Below, one piece after another: positions 27,301-39,300 of a DNA stretch of 64,000 nt; within the stretch, counting starts at the first letter, position 1, and each line of letters opens with the position of its first letter. The stretch is from assembly GCF_028583425.1 (NCBI RefSeq), contig NC_072797.1, forward strand, positions 23,594,001-23,658,000, in the 5' to 3' direction. A program made the position numbers and the translations under genes. Below the pieces are notes generated by a model. The model was not told the DNA's origin and did not search any database. It was given only the letters and a program-made list of their open reading frames with translations. This DNA comes from Eublepharis macularius. Lineage: Eukaryota > Chordata > Lepidosauria > Squamata > Eublepharidae.

Positions 27301-30300
27301 TATGTCAGGCCTGAGCAACTTGGGACTCAGCACACCAAAGAGCCACGAAGAGCGACCCACCAGTGGGCTTATTAAGTTTCATGGGACTGGGACTGCCGTA
27401 ACAGAAGATTGTTGATTATCTGAGGGGAAAAATACTGAGCTTTTTAACCTGCTGCACAAAATGAAAGGTCCATTGGCATTTCTTGTTGTGTTAGTTTTAG
27501 GAACAGTAATGAAAATTGTGGACTTCGCTTGTTTCTGCAGAAGATACATTAAGGATTTTTAAAATGTCTTTCTTTCTGTGAAGCGAAAAAGTGCCAGAAT
27601 CCAAATTTACACCAGCATAGACTCTAGTCATGTCAGAGTTACAGTTCTGAAAAACAGAATGCATTTTCTTTTTAGATTTCTTAGAACACAAATGAAGGTA
27701 TTAAAACAGGTATTACTGTTTGTAACTGTACATTTTTTCTATTCCTTCAGAAGACCGTGAGAAAGAGGCAGCTCAGAAAGAAGAAGAATCCGGGAGCCAT
27801 GACGCTGTCAGTCCAAAAGCTGCCTCTTCGCATACAATAGTGAGAACAACCTCTGAGTAAGTATATATTTATTCGTTTCGGTATTTTTACTCCACTTTTA
27901 CCCCAGTGGGTGTCCCAAAGCAGCTTAAAAATATGAAAAAAACAGTTTATAAAAATACAGAAGTTCAACTAGCTTTCGGGCAGTTAGCAAAAAAAAAATG
28001 TCCCCCAATTTTCCTCCCTTGCCATATGGCAACCAATATTGGGCCATTCGCCAAGTAGAACTGTGGCTCCACGTTGTTTGAGAGGGACTCTTCTATCTAT
28101 ATTTATGTGCTCTGTGGTTGCATTACAAACCCGACTGCTTACATACCGCTGATTCCATTTTAGTGCTAGATAAAACTTGGCATAAAAGTGCCTTGTGCCA
28201 GCGTAGCATAACAAGCAAGAAGGGGCCTTAAGTCTTCTGAGAGGCTCTTTGTATTGCTAGAGAGATGGGAAACAGGCAACACTGCATGGATTCATTGTAC
28301 TTGAATTGTGCTGGGCAAATGAGTTAAGTTGATCTGTGCAGTCTGCTTGTGCTTCAGTCTTAGTTTTGGGTGGACGGATTCTCACCTCACTCTATGTGGC
28401 GTCTCTCCTTCGGGCTCAGCGCTGATGGTTGCTTGGGTCTGTGGCCCTTGAGAGCTTCTTGCTCCTGCAATCCTAAGAAGAGTTACTCTGTTCTAAGCCT
28501 GTTGATTTCAATGTATATGAAACCACCTTGTACTGAGCCCAACCATTGTCAGGGTCAGTACGGTCTCCTCCAGCTGGCATACTCTCTCCAAGGTCCCAGG
28601 TAGAGATTTTTGTCATCACCTCTTGCCTGATCATTTAAACTGGAGATGCCAGGGATTGAACTTGGGACCTTCTGCAGGCCCGTTGAGGGTGAATTCTGGA
28701 AGAAAAAAGGTGGGCTGTGGGGCCAGCAGCGCTCCCACTTGTTGGACTGCTGCGGTAAATTGTGTACATGCCGTTCAACTTTGTACAATTCTTTACAGGG
28801 ATTCAGATAGTAGTGAAAGTGAAGACAGTTCGGATGAAGAATTAATTGGTCCACCTCTGCCACCCCAAGGACCAGTGGAAAAAACTGAGGATGATGAGCT
28901 CATTGGACCGCCCCTGCCCCCTGGGTACAAGGGCAGCGATGAGGAGGAGGAAGAGGAAGATGAAATGCAAGAAGAAGATGAGGTCAGTTTTTAGCTCCTC
29001 AGAGTTTTAAACTGTCCCTCAGCACATTGTATTAAAATGGCTGCTTTGTGTGCAAGGGTTCGCTGCGTAATGCTGCAAGGCTTCGAGCAAAGTGGGACCA
29101 CCCCAACAAGCTGCTGAAAACCATAGGGTTATGCCGAGACCATTGTTATGTATGCAGATTGGCATTTTTGTCAGGTTTAGAGGTATCAGGATGTGGGCAG
29201 GGGTACACAGGCTCGTTCATGTAATTCAGTGATTGTGTGGATTTGGCCCTCCTTACCTGTGGCTGAAAAGTCAGCGTTGCAGTTCCAAGAGAACTAATGG
29301 GGGTGGAAACATCCCTGTTGTAGGCTTGGTTCAGCTCTAATGAAAAACCAGGATTTATTCCAGCTGTGAGAATTTTGTGATACCAGGGTTCACTTGCAGA
29401 CAGTAATTCAAATCCTGGTTTGCCTTGACCAATACTGGTTTCATTATCTTCACCCTTTTCTCCGCGTATGTTACAATGACAGTGGAATTCATAATAATTT
29501 GGAGGTTCCCTGTAAGTGCACTTGAAAAACAGAAGATCTTTCTTGAATATGTCAGTTATCTGGAAGCTCTGAATTTCCTTCTGATGGAATTTAAATAATG
29601 CTGCAAGATAAGGATAACTTTTGACCAGTGGATGCTGAAGGAATGGGCTGTCTGAACTACTGGAAAAATTCCCTGTAGGCCTGGGATCACCAGCCCCAGA
29701 GCCCCCACCCCTATTTCCTCCCCTCCTAGGGCAGTTCTCATCTTGGGAGCATCTTGGCCTTGCTGTGCTTCTTCCACCACCTGCAGGGCTGCAGCAGCCC
29801 TCACTGGCTTGCATGGTAAAGCCAAATCTGGAGCCCTGGGGTCCTGCCACCTAAGCCCACTGGACAGGCCATGGCAGGTCTGGGGCCAGTGAGGACAAGC
29901 CATGGCTATTGGGAGTGGAGGAAGGAGTCATGGTAGAAGCAGGACCTGTTACCCAAATGGGGGGGGGTCTCCTTGTGAGTTGAAAGAATTAACATGCAAG
30001 AAGACGAGGTAGTGAGAGGGGGTAAGTGCTCAGGAGCACTGTTTGCCATGGCATGTCACTCAATATACTGGTGCGGGCACTGTTTTTCTATACCATGGAA
30101 CAACAGGTGCCCAGCACACATAATAATAATAACATTTGATTTATATACCACCCTTCAGGACAACTTAATGCCCACTCAGAGCGGTTTATAAAGGATGTTA
30201 TTATTATCCCCACAACAAAACACCCTGTGAGGTGGGTGGGGCTGAGAGAGCTCTGAGAGAGCTGTGACTGACCCAAGGTCACCCAACTGGCTTCAAGTAG

Positions 30301-33300
30301 AGGAGTGGGGAATCAAACCTGGCTCTCCAGATTAGAGTCCTGCTGCTGTTAACCACTACACCAAACTGGCTCCTCAAGCCAGTTTGTGATGACTTGGAAA
30401 CAAGATGAACAGCAAGGGTGCCCCCCCCTTCCCCCTAAGGCAGATCATTCAATAAGAATGAGCTCTAAGTGTTGGATATTGTTTGTATGTGCTTGTTCGG
30501 CATCACTTTTCTATTCTGTAACACTGAATGCGTTTAGGTCTGTGTAATCTCACTTAGATTTCTTTTAAGGGCTACTGTTGGGTGACAAGCCCGAAGGATC
30601 GCCTGGTAAGCACCCAATGCCCTTTGCTTGGCTGCTTTCTGGTGGTCTTTTGGAAGGAACAAAGACATCCCATAGTCATTTCTTTTAGCTGCCCTTGGCC
30701 GCCATGGCCAATTGTTCTTCATACCATTTCTGTGCCTTGATACTGCTGAGGAAGAGACTCCTTTCTTTTCATGAATCCTGTACTATGCATGTTTGCCTCT
30801 AAATCCGGTGACTTCTTTGCATAGGTCATGAAAAGAAAATGGAAAGGTGGAAAAGAAAAGCTGGGCCAGAAGAAGAGATGTTTGAAGTTGGACATGATGA
30901 AAAGGATCAAGTCAGATGACATATTTATAGTTAATATTGTAAGCTTTAAAAGTGAACTGTCTATGTCAGACACTGGCAGGAACACAAGATGACCTGATAA
31001 CTTTGAGACCCTGAGAAGATGGATATCCTAACATGCCTACATTAGAAGAAGTAAAAATGAGAGAAACCAAGACGGCAAACTCTGGACTAGAGATGTCCAA
31101 GGAAAGATCAGATGAAGAAAAAGCATGCAGATCTTTTGGTGAGGCCCGAAGAAAATGAGGGGGTTTTCTTTTTGGAGCAGTCCTCCAAATTAACTACTTG
31201 ATGACAGTTCTCTTCAATTTCCTTCTAAAAACTTTTTCAGAAGAGATGGCTCCCCATAGCTTTGGCTTTTCTACTGAAAGACAAGAAATGCACTACTCTG
31301 CACAAGTTGTTTAGCATACAGTAATAGAGGTTTGGAGAGGAATTTGTGGATGGTATGGAAGCGTGTCTCCCAATGGATTCACAGACATGAGAACAGCATG
31401 CTTCACTATTATAGTGCAGAGATCATATCCTAAGTTTAAAGCAGAAAGACTGAATAATTGCGTGCTGAGAAAAAAGAAAGAAGAAGAGCCCCCAAAAATG
31501 CAAAACGTGGAATGGGTGGTTGGAGATACAAAACTAAGTTGGCAAACTGGAACTGAATAAACATCAAAGGAGGTACAGCTGAAGGTCATGCTGCTACTCA
31601 TTATTGAATAGACAATTCAGCAAATAAGAACGCACCAATCAAGGAGCAGTAGGCATGACTTTAACATCAAAACAAGGAATCATATAAATGTGGTGATTTC
31701 CCCATTAATAAGGCAGTGGCAGATGACATATCTGAATGCTGACTTTTTTCCATACAGCTAGACATGGCGCAAGATATTTTAGTGAAGGGCCATGCTCCAT
31801 CTTATTATGGTATGTTGCCAAACTCAAAAGCATCTAGGAGAGGTCGATCACTATGGTTACCTGTTCAGATGCCAGTAGAAAAGAGCTGCCTTGAACTTTT
31901 CAAAAAAATAGCCTACAGCGAAGCAGCTTAGATCTAAATAAATGTATTGATAATGCAACAGATGGAGCAGTAAATACAAGAAGTATCCGGAGGGTTTTCA
32001 ACCTGGCTGTGCAATGCACCACCAGGACAAATTTACATCTAGCAGAAGTTTACATCTGGTGTTACAGCCACATATTCCATGATCAGTGATACAAAACTGT
32101 CATCTTTGGGGGAAGCCTTACTGTTTTGTCTTCAAAATGGAGTTTCTGTATTTTCAGAGACTTCTAAAAGAACAGATAGATGAGATTGCGCCAGCAGAAG
32201 GAGCATCCGACGCAGAATACAAAACATCAGTGAACCTCTTTGATGGGCAAAGGATGCAACGCTAATTTGGTTTCTTTGAAAACTTGCAACGTTTCATGAA
32301 TGTCAGCACAATTGTTGCCCTGCATGCCGTTGAAGAATCAGACGGTGCCACAGCTGTCTTGAGAAGCATGACAGCATCTAACAAAGCAGCACTTCTAAAA
32401 TATCAAACAATCATGATTCCATTTATCTAAGGGTCTTCCAAGTGGCAGCTCCTTTATCTAGATATATGCTGACAACTGGGGTGGATCTAGTAAAACCTTT
32501 TCAGGTGGTGATGAGTTGGGGAAAATACAGTGGGATGTTACAAGTGTGCAGGGTAAAGTAACTGATTTTATTAAATAGGAAATAGATGACTTTTTGAAAC
32601 AGCTCCCCGATGCCAGTTTGTTACCCAGCAGTTGCTTCCATAGAAAACACTGCAGAAGAGGAACAAAATACCAGGAAAAGGTGATTCTGATGAACCAATT
32701 GCTGATGCTCTTAAGGACTTTGAAGTATAGGTGGATGATAATATTTTAGGCACAGCTGTACACTTTGGTTTTTTTTTTTAATTTTTATTGGTGAGTACAT
32801 AAATTTTACATAAATTTTACATATTACCTAAATTATAATAACCCCCACCCTTTCCCCCCCTCCTTATTGACTTCCAACAGCTTTCCAACCCTTAACCCAT
32901 CATATCGTTTAAATTATTTTTAACTATATTCTTCTAAATCTTATATATATTGTATCCCTTATTCTAAGCATGTTCAAATTCTTCTATATCTCAGATTCTC
33001 TAATATATCCATTCTACTTCTAACTGTTTAACCTATCTATTTTTAATACAATCTTCTTAATAATAGTATTAGCTTAGATTAATTAATAGCTAAATTTCCC
33101 CATTAGTGGTAAAGTTACTTCTCTCTCCCCTTTATAAAATCACAGATTAATAATTCTCAAACTGCCACAGTCCTCCTTTCACATCCCATTTTTTTTCTAA
33201 ATATTGTTTCAGTTTCCCCCAGTCTGTAAAATATTCTCCTGGATCCAGATCTTTCAATTTTCTTGTCATTTTGTCCATTTCTGCCATGTACAACAATTTG

Positions 33301-36300
33301 TAAATCCAATCTTCTATGGTTGGTATTTCTCGCACTTTCCATTTCTGCGCATACAAAAGTCTTGCTGCTGTAGTCATGTAAAATAGCAATGTTCTATACT
33401 GCATTGGAACATCTTCCATTCCCAAGTTCAGTAGCAGCAATTCTGGGTTCTTATTTATTTGGGTTTGCAAAACCTCATTAATTATTTCTATTATATCTCC
33501 CCAGTATTGCTTAGCTACCTCACAAGTCCACCACATATGATACAATGATCCTTCATGCTTTTTACATTTCCAGCATTTGTCTGACATATTTGCATTTCCA
33601 AGTGCAATCTTCTTAGGCATTAAATACCACCTATACATCATTTTATATACATTCTCTTTAATATTGGTACACATTGAAATCTTCAAAGTATTTTTCCACA
33701 AATGTTCCCATGATTCCATTGTTATTTCTTTATGAAAGTTTATTGCCCATTTCACCATCTGGACTTTGACTGTCTCGTCTTCCGTGTACCATTTTAAAAG
33801 TATTTTGTATATTTTCGAAATGTCTTTTTTACCTTCTTGTAAAATCACTTCTTCTAACTCAGAGTTTTTCAGTCTTATTCCTCCCTTTAAACAGTCCGAG
33901 TTGTAAAGATCCCTGATTTGCCTGTACTGAAACCATCCATAGTGAGGAGATAACTCTTCTTGTGTCTTTATTTTTAGTATTTTATGTTCCATCGACATTA
34001 TCTCTTTATAAGTTAAACATTGTTGTTCATTATAGACAGCTCTCGGATCTATTACTTCATATGGTACCACCCATGAGGGGATGCCACTTTCCATGTAATT
34101 CTTACATTTCTTCCAGATTGTGAAAAGGCTTCTTCTAATATAGTGATGCAAAAACATAGAGTCCGCTTTTACTTTATCGTACCACAAGTAGGCGTGCCAT
34201 CCAAACAATTTTTTGTGTCCCTCCAAGGCCAGCAGTTTACGGTCTTTTAGCGTTATCCAGTCTTTTAACCAAGCCAGACAAATTGCTTCGTAGTATAATC
34301 TTATGTTTGGCAGTTGCAGTCCACCTCTTTCTTTCGAATCTTGTAATACTGTACACTTTGAAGTGATCAAGAAATCCTTGCCTGAAGATGCACTTCAGGA
34401 GCAGAGTTAAGTACTTCTGATGAGGAAATAAACAAAGACAAGTTACCATCAGGGCTTTTAAGTCTGGCAGAAGGCTGGGGCCGGTTAAAAATATGATTAT
34501 CTGATGAAGACATCATAAGCAATGAGAAGAGAACTGGAGACTTAAATTTCCAAATCTGTACTCTTGCAAAGCTTTGGATTGGAGTTCTGTAAGAAGCAGT
34601 CTGTACACAAACAAATGCTCTCACTATGCAGTGAGGAAAGAGTCTAATGCAAGGATTTATATTCATACAAACTCTATTACACCCGGACATGTTGCAATAA
34701 CCTTGAATGCACTTTCTGTATATTAACCTTGAATGCACTTTTTGTATATGGGATTTACTCTTGTTCCTGTAAGAACAGCACAAATATGTATGAATGTTTA
34801 AATCATACAGCACTGGCACTTTAAAAATTGAGTAATTTGTGAAGCATTGTTCTATTGTATTCCCCGTGGGCTTGCCCTTCTTCCACATCAGTAGTCTGAA
34901 ATATGGCAGCTTATTCTTCCAAGCATACAGAAGCATATTTTTACCTACAAATAACTCCTGATGCTTTCTACCACTTAAGCGATCTGTGAAAAGTTTTTCA
35001 GCCATTGGATTTATTAAGGACTGGCTGAGGAGTAGCCCAAGTGCTGAGCATTTGGAAACATTTGATTCCATGGCTGTTGAAGAAGATCTGTATTGTCTAG
35101 AACCTCGTGCAATTATTGATAGCGCATCTTTGAAAAGCAAGGAGCTGTGAGATGTTGTAGTGCTGCAGCTGTAAAATTATTTTGCAGTTCTTTTTACTGG
35201 TTTTCATACTGTTGTATTTGTTTTAAAGCTGTTGTATTTGTTGAACATTTGTTTCATTTTCTGATTTGCTTTGAGAAATCCCTGTTGATGCCTGCTCAAT
35301 TTCTTTTGAAATTATAGCAAGGAAGCCACCTAGTGGTCAATAGATGTATGTCGGCTACTTTGTGTGACTAGGTAGATTGGGCAGTGGGTAAAGTGGTTAA
35401 GTAGAGCTCTGGATCAAAAGGTACCAGATTTAATACTGTAGAAAAAATGTTAATTAAGGGAGAAAAGGGTAATGTGTGAAATACCCTTCTTTTTCATTGT
35501 CTGGATTGCAAAACTCTTCCATGTAAAATAGATTGCCACAAAGGGTAAGCCTTGATGCAAAATAATATGGTAAAACGTGGCATTTAAGAATTTGGATGCA
35601 AGATCTCTTGTAACTATAAAGGTCTTGGTTTTCATTTCCCCTGGCTGAGAAGAGTGAAGGCGTGGGGAAGGGAATGCCTTGAGACAATCTCTGGGACGGG
35701 GGTGGGGGGGGCGTGTAAAATGAAATTTATCAGGTTACTTTTCGAAAGCAGTCAGGCCTACAAATTCTAGTTAATGTTTTGGACTGTAACTTCTTTGTGT
35801 GTGGGCCACACAAAGTGGGGAAAAGGCATATACAATTCCTGAAGTAATGGAATAAATTGTATTGCTTAATTATACAAGTGTAGAACCTTGTTTTTTAAAT
35901 ATTTTCCTACTTTTTAAAATATCACGCACATAGAAAATCAGCCTAGCAGTGATTGGGTTGGGCTAGAACTTTTCTCCTGGCTTTATTTTTTTTGTTGTTA
36001 AACTTGAAGTGAGGAGTATTTACATGGGGATAGCATTAAAAATAATGGCAGTCTGTACTCTGGAAAGATACAATCCAGTCAGCCGTTTTTTTCAGATGCC
36101 TGCATGTACCGGACACGTTTCCTTATGATATGTGGTTGGGATATTTGCAGTAGCACCACAGTGGCTTTAAACTGTACCAAATAATTATGAACACAAAAGT
36201 TAAACATTTATTTCAATTTGAGTATTAAAACATTTGATACTGAATATTAAGTGCAAGAATTGTTAAGTAATGACCATATTCAGACCGAATATTCTTTCTT

Positions 36301-39300
36301 ATTCTCTTGAGAGTTTCCTTTTACCAGGGAATTCCTTTGGGAATGTGGTAAGGAGGTGTTTTCTTATGCTGAACATTCTGGCAGTTCTATTAAGACAGCA
36401 GTTGAAGCAACTTAAAAACAGTTTTTAAACACCCAGGAATTCTTTTAGTTTGTGGTTTGTCCTCTTAAATCCTAACACACATTCTTTCTTGGCAGATTTG
36501 AGTTCGTTTCTCTTCCTCCCCTCCCCCCAGTTTTATTTCCTGGACTATTTAAGTGCTCAGAATTCTTCAGGGTCCTGGTCATTGGAAATTTAAGCTACAG
36601 GTCTCCAGTTGTCATTCACAACAACATAAGCATTTTTTTAAGGTTAGGAATACTATGAACAAAAATAACATTTCTAATGAACTTTCACAAATCATACAAA
36701 TTGCTTTCTCCAAAGGCCTATAGCAGCCATAAATTTAAAGATCAAATTTTTTTAAAGCAATTTTATGAGGCTGTTACTTGATTGAACTGAATGTAAACCT
36801 TTAATTTGGATCATTGAGTGCTCCTTGAGTGACTTTTAAAAACGCGAGTGCTTTTTAAAAACTTGTGTTTCCTTTTTCAGTCACATTTATGAGGACTGGT
36901 TAATGAGTGTGTATATACAGAGTTTTATGTTTGGAAGTCTTAAATTCAGTGAAATTTTAAAAGCCATTCATTGACTATATTTTTAAGAGTTTTTCTGTGG
37001 GTACTTGTGAATAATCTATGTATAATAATCTAATATGAGATCTGGAATTCTACTGTAGTATTTCATATCGTGCATTTAATCCTGTGCAGAGTGGGTTTTT
37101 GAACCTTAGTCTTCCTGATCCGAGCCTGACACTCTAACCACTATACCACAGTGGTTCACAGTAGCTTTGCTGCTACTAATGCCCTCCCCTTCCGTAAATA
37201 CCTCCTCTCCTGAATGTGTTGGGAGCAGCTTTTATTGATTTCCTCCTCCTCCTCCTCCTCCTCCTGATTAAGTCCCTGATTTTGGTCCCCCACCAACATC
37301 CGGGGTGAGGTGCAAAAAACATGTTTCATGCCATAATGGGAAAGCTTTTAGGTAGCTTGCAACCTGGAATATTGAATGTCTGGGGGGAAATCCTAGGAAA
37401 GGAAAGGCTGAAGGTTGTATTGAGCCTGGAGAAGAGAAGATTGAGGAAGGCCATGGGCACGCTCCATAAATACCTGAAGGGACATCATATGGAAGAAAGG
37501 GCAAAGGCTTGCTTCCTCCAGCCCTGGAAGAGAGGGCAAAAGCTAGATCTAAAAGGCTTAAATTATAGTTGGGTAGATTTCAGTTGAACATTCAAAGCCG
37601 TAGTTTGGGATCACTTATTGGAACCTGGAGGTGGTGAGTTCCCCCTAGTCGATGGTCTTCAAGCAAAGGCCAGGTAAGCTGCCTATTGGAAATACTCCAT
37701 TTGGATTTCTTGCTTTCAGTAGACACTTAGACTTGATGGCCTCTAAGACCTCTTCCACCTCTGTGTCTTGCAGGCCTAATCAGATCAGTTGATCTTTGTT
37801 AACAAGTATCAACAAAACTAGTTTGATTTTATTTGTTTTAATTATGGTTTTCTCTTGCGTGACTGGTGCTGCATTGCATTTTTGCACACTGAAATGTGTT
37901 TTAAAACTGGCCAGGGAGACGGAGACTTTCCTTTTGGCAGGGACAAAGGGTATGAATCAGTGTGAAAGATCGGTGAATTGGATGGATAGCAGCAGGTCCC
38001 TTGGCCACAGATAGAAAAGACAAAACTTTTCACCATGACTCTTCTTTTGGTTTACAAGTTGGCACAGGTTTTGAACTGAGAGACTTGTGATATTGGATGT
38101 GAGGGAGTCTACTATTTAAAGGGAAAGATACTGTTTAGGATAGCTGGAGTCCCTTGCTCTCCGGATCCCAGCCACATAATGTATTCTTATTTTTCTAAAG
38201 CTTCCTCTGTAGTCGTGGGTTTTGCCTGAGTGTGTTTTTTATTTGGATACATTCTGTAAGGACCATGCTCTTTTCCTATAGCCAAACTGGGAAAATGCTT
38301 AAATGCATGCTGGGGCAACTGAAATCTCCTTTAAGCCTTTGTTGTTTATGTCTGAATTCCAGCATCTGCTTGAAAATATTTTGAGGTCATATGACGGGAC
38401 AGAGTGCCGGCAAACTGCTAGACGCGTTGCCATTTGTTAAGCTCTTAATTTAGAAGAATAGGATTGAAAGAGGCCTGGCAAGTATCTTCATCCATTGAAC
38501 AAGCTTGACTATTTATTTATTTCAGTGTATATTCCGCCCTCCCCACATTTCCAGCAGGCTCAGGGCGGATTACAGGCACATGCAGTTAAAATATATAAAA
38601 CAATGATAAATTAGCAACTATAAAACATCCAAAAATATTACACAATTTAAAATGCATATAAAAACCTGAACATAGCAGCACAGCTGACCAGCCTAAGTCA
38701 TCTTCAGAGCATCTTCGTAGTAAAAAGATGATTTAGATGGGGGGGAGGTATTTGTGTGGACTATGCACTCACTCTTCCACAGAGCAAGAAAGGACGAGAT
38801 TCTCCATTGTTAGACAGGAAGAATTTTTTTTCTTATTGAAAAAAGTCTGCTGAGCTTCTTAATGATAGGTTAAGATGGGTAGCCTTATGAGTTTGTCAGT
38901 AGCAGTAGAAAAGAGCAAGAGTCCAGTAACAAAACTAACAAAATCTGAAGAAGTGAGCTGTGGCTCACAAAAGCACACACCCTACCACAAATTTTGTTAG
39001 TCTTATAGGTGCATCTGGACTCTTGCTCTTTTCTTGAGCGTCTTAGTATTAGGGGGAAAGTTTAATGATATTAAGGAAGGCAGCACCAAGAAATGCAGAT
39101 ATCTGGGAGGATCTTCTGGAGGTAACCGGATCTCATTCATAGGAGAAGAGAAAAATAGGAAGGGGCTAACAGGTGGCGGTGGTTGTTTTTAAGAGTTTTT
39201 TCATGTTTTAGAGAGATCAGTAACATAAATGGCTCAAAGTTATCAATAAAATTTAGTTGTGACTCTGTTCGGCTGTTTACAGCCAAGCGTCAGCCTTAAG

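Larger units (their letters stand above)
30830..35150 (+). pseudogene. Decayed intronless coding sequence of unknown parentage, split by an L1
   Basis: Plus-strand pieces read like protein but are broken by stops and frame changes. They are 31769-31930 (MAQDILVKGHAPSYYGMLPN, then RRGRSLWLPVQMPVEKSCLE), 32161-32428 (LLKEQIDEIAPAEGASDAEY, KTSVNLFDGQRMQR, FGFFENLQRFMNVSTIVALH), 32440-32755 and, after the L1, 34361-35147 (ending AVEEDLYCLEPRAIIDSASL). The two sides of the L1 join exactly in frame (AVHF then EVIKKSLPEDALQEQ) once the insert and one copy of its target duplication are removed. No introns are visible over the pieces, so a processed copy or old transposon is likely. I could not name the parent. 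Limits, especially the left one, are approximate. No poly(A) seen. Confidence 0.6.

Noticed and set aside
29815..29850. Upstream extension of the unassigned antisense open frame to a GTG
   Set aside because: GTG is not a normal start in vertebrates; the first ATG is at 29814.
33147..34370. A 407-codon host gene
   Set aside because: The C-terminal Cys/His cluster, the poly(A) end and the target duplications identify it as an L1 ORF2 remnant.
34367..35140. 257-codon minus-strand open frame beside the L1
   Set aside because: It is the antisense of the decayed plus-strand coding sequence, whose blocks look more protein-like. The minus-strand product has no recognisable content.
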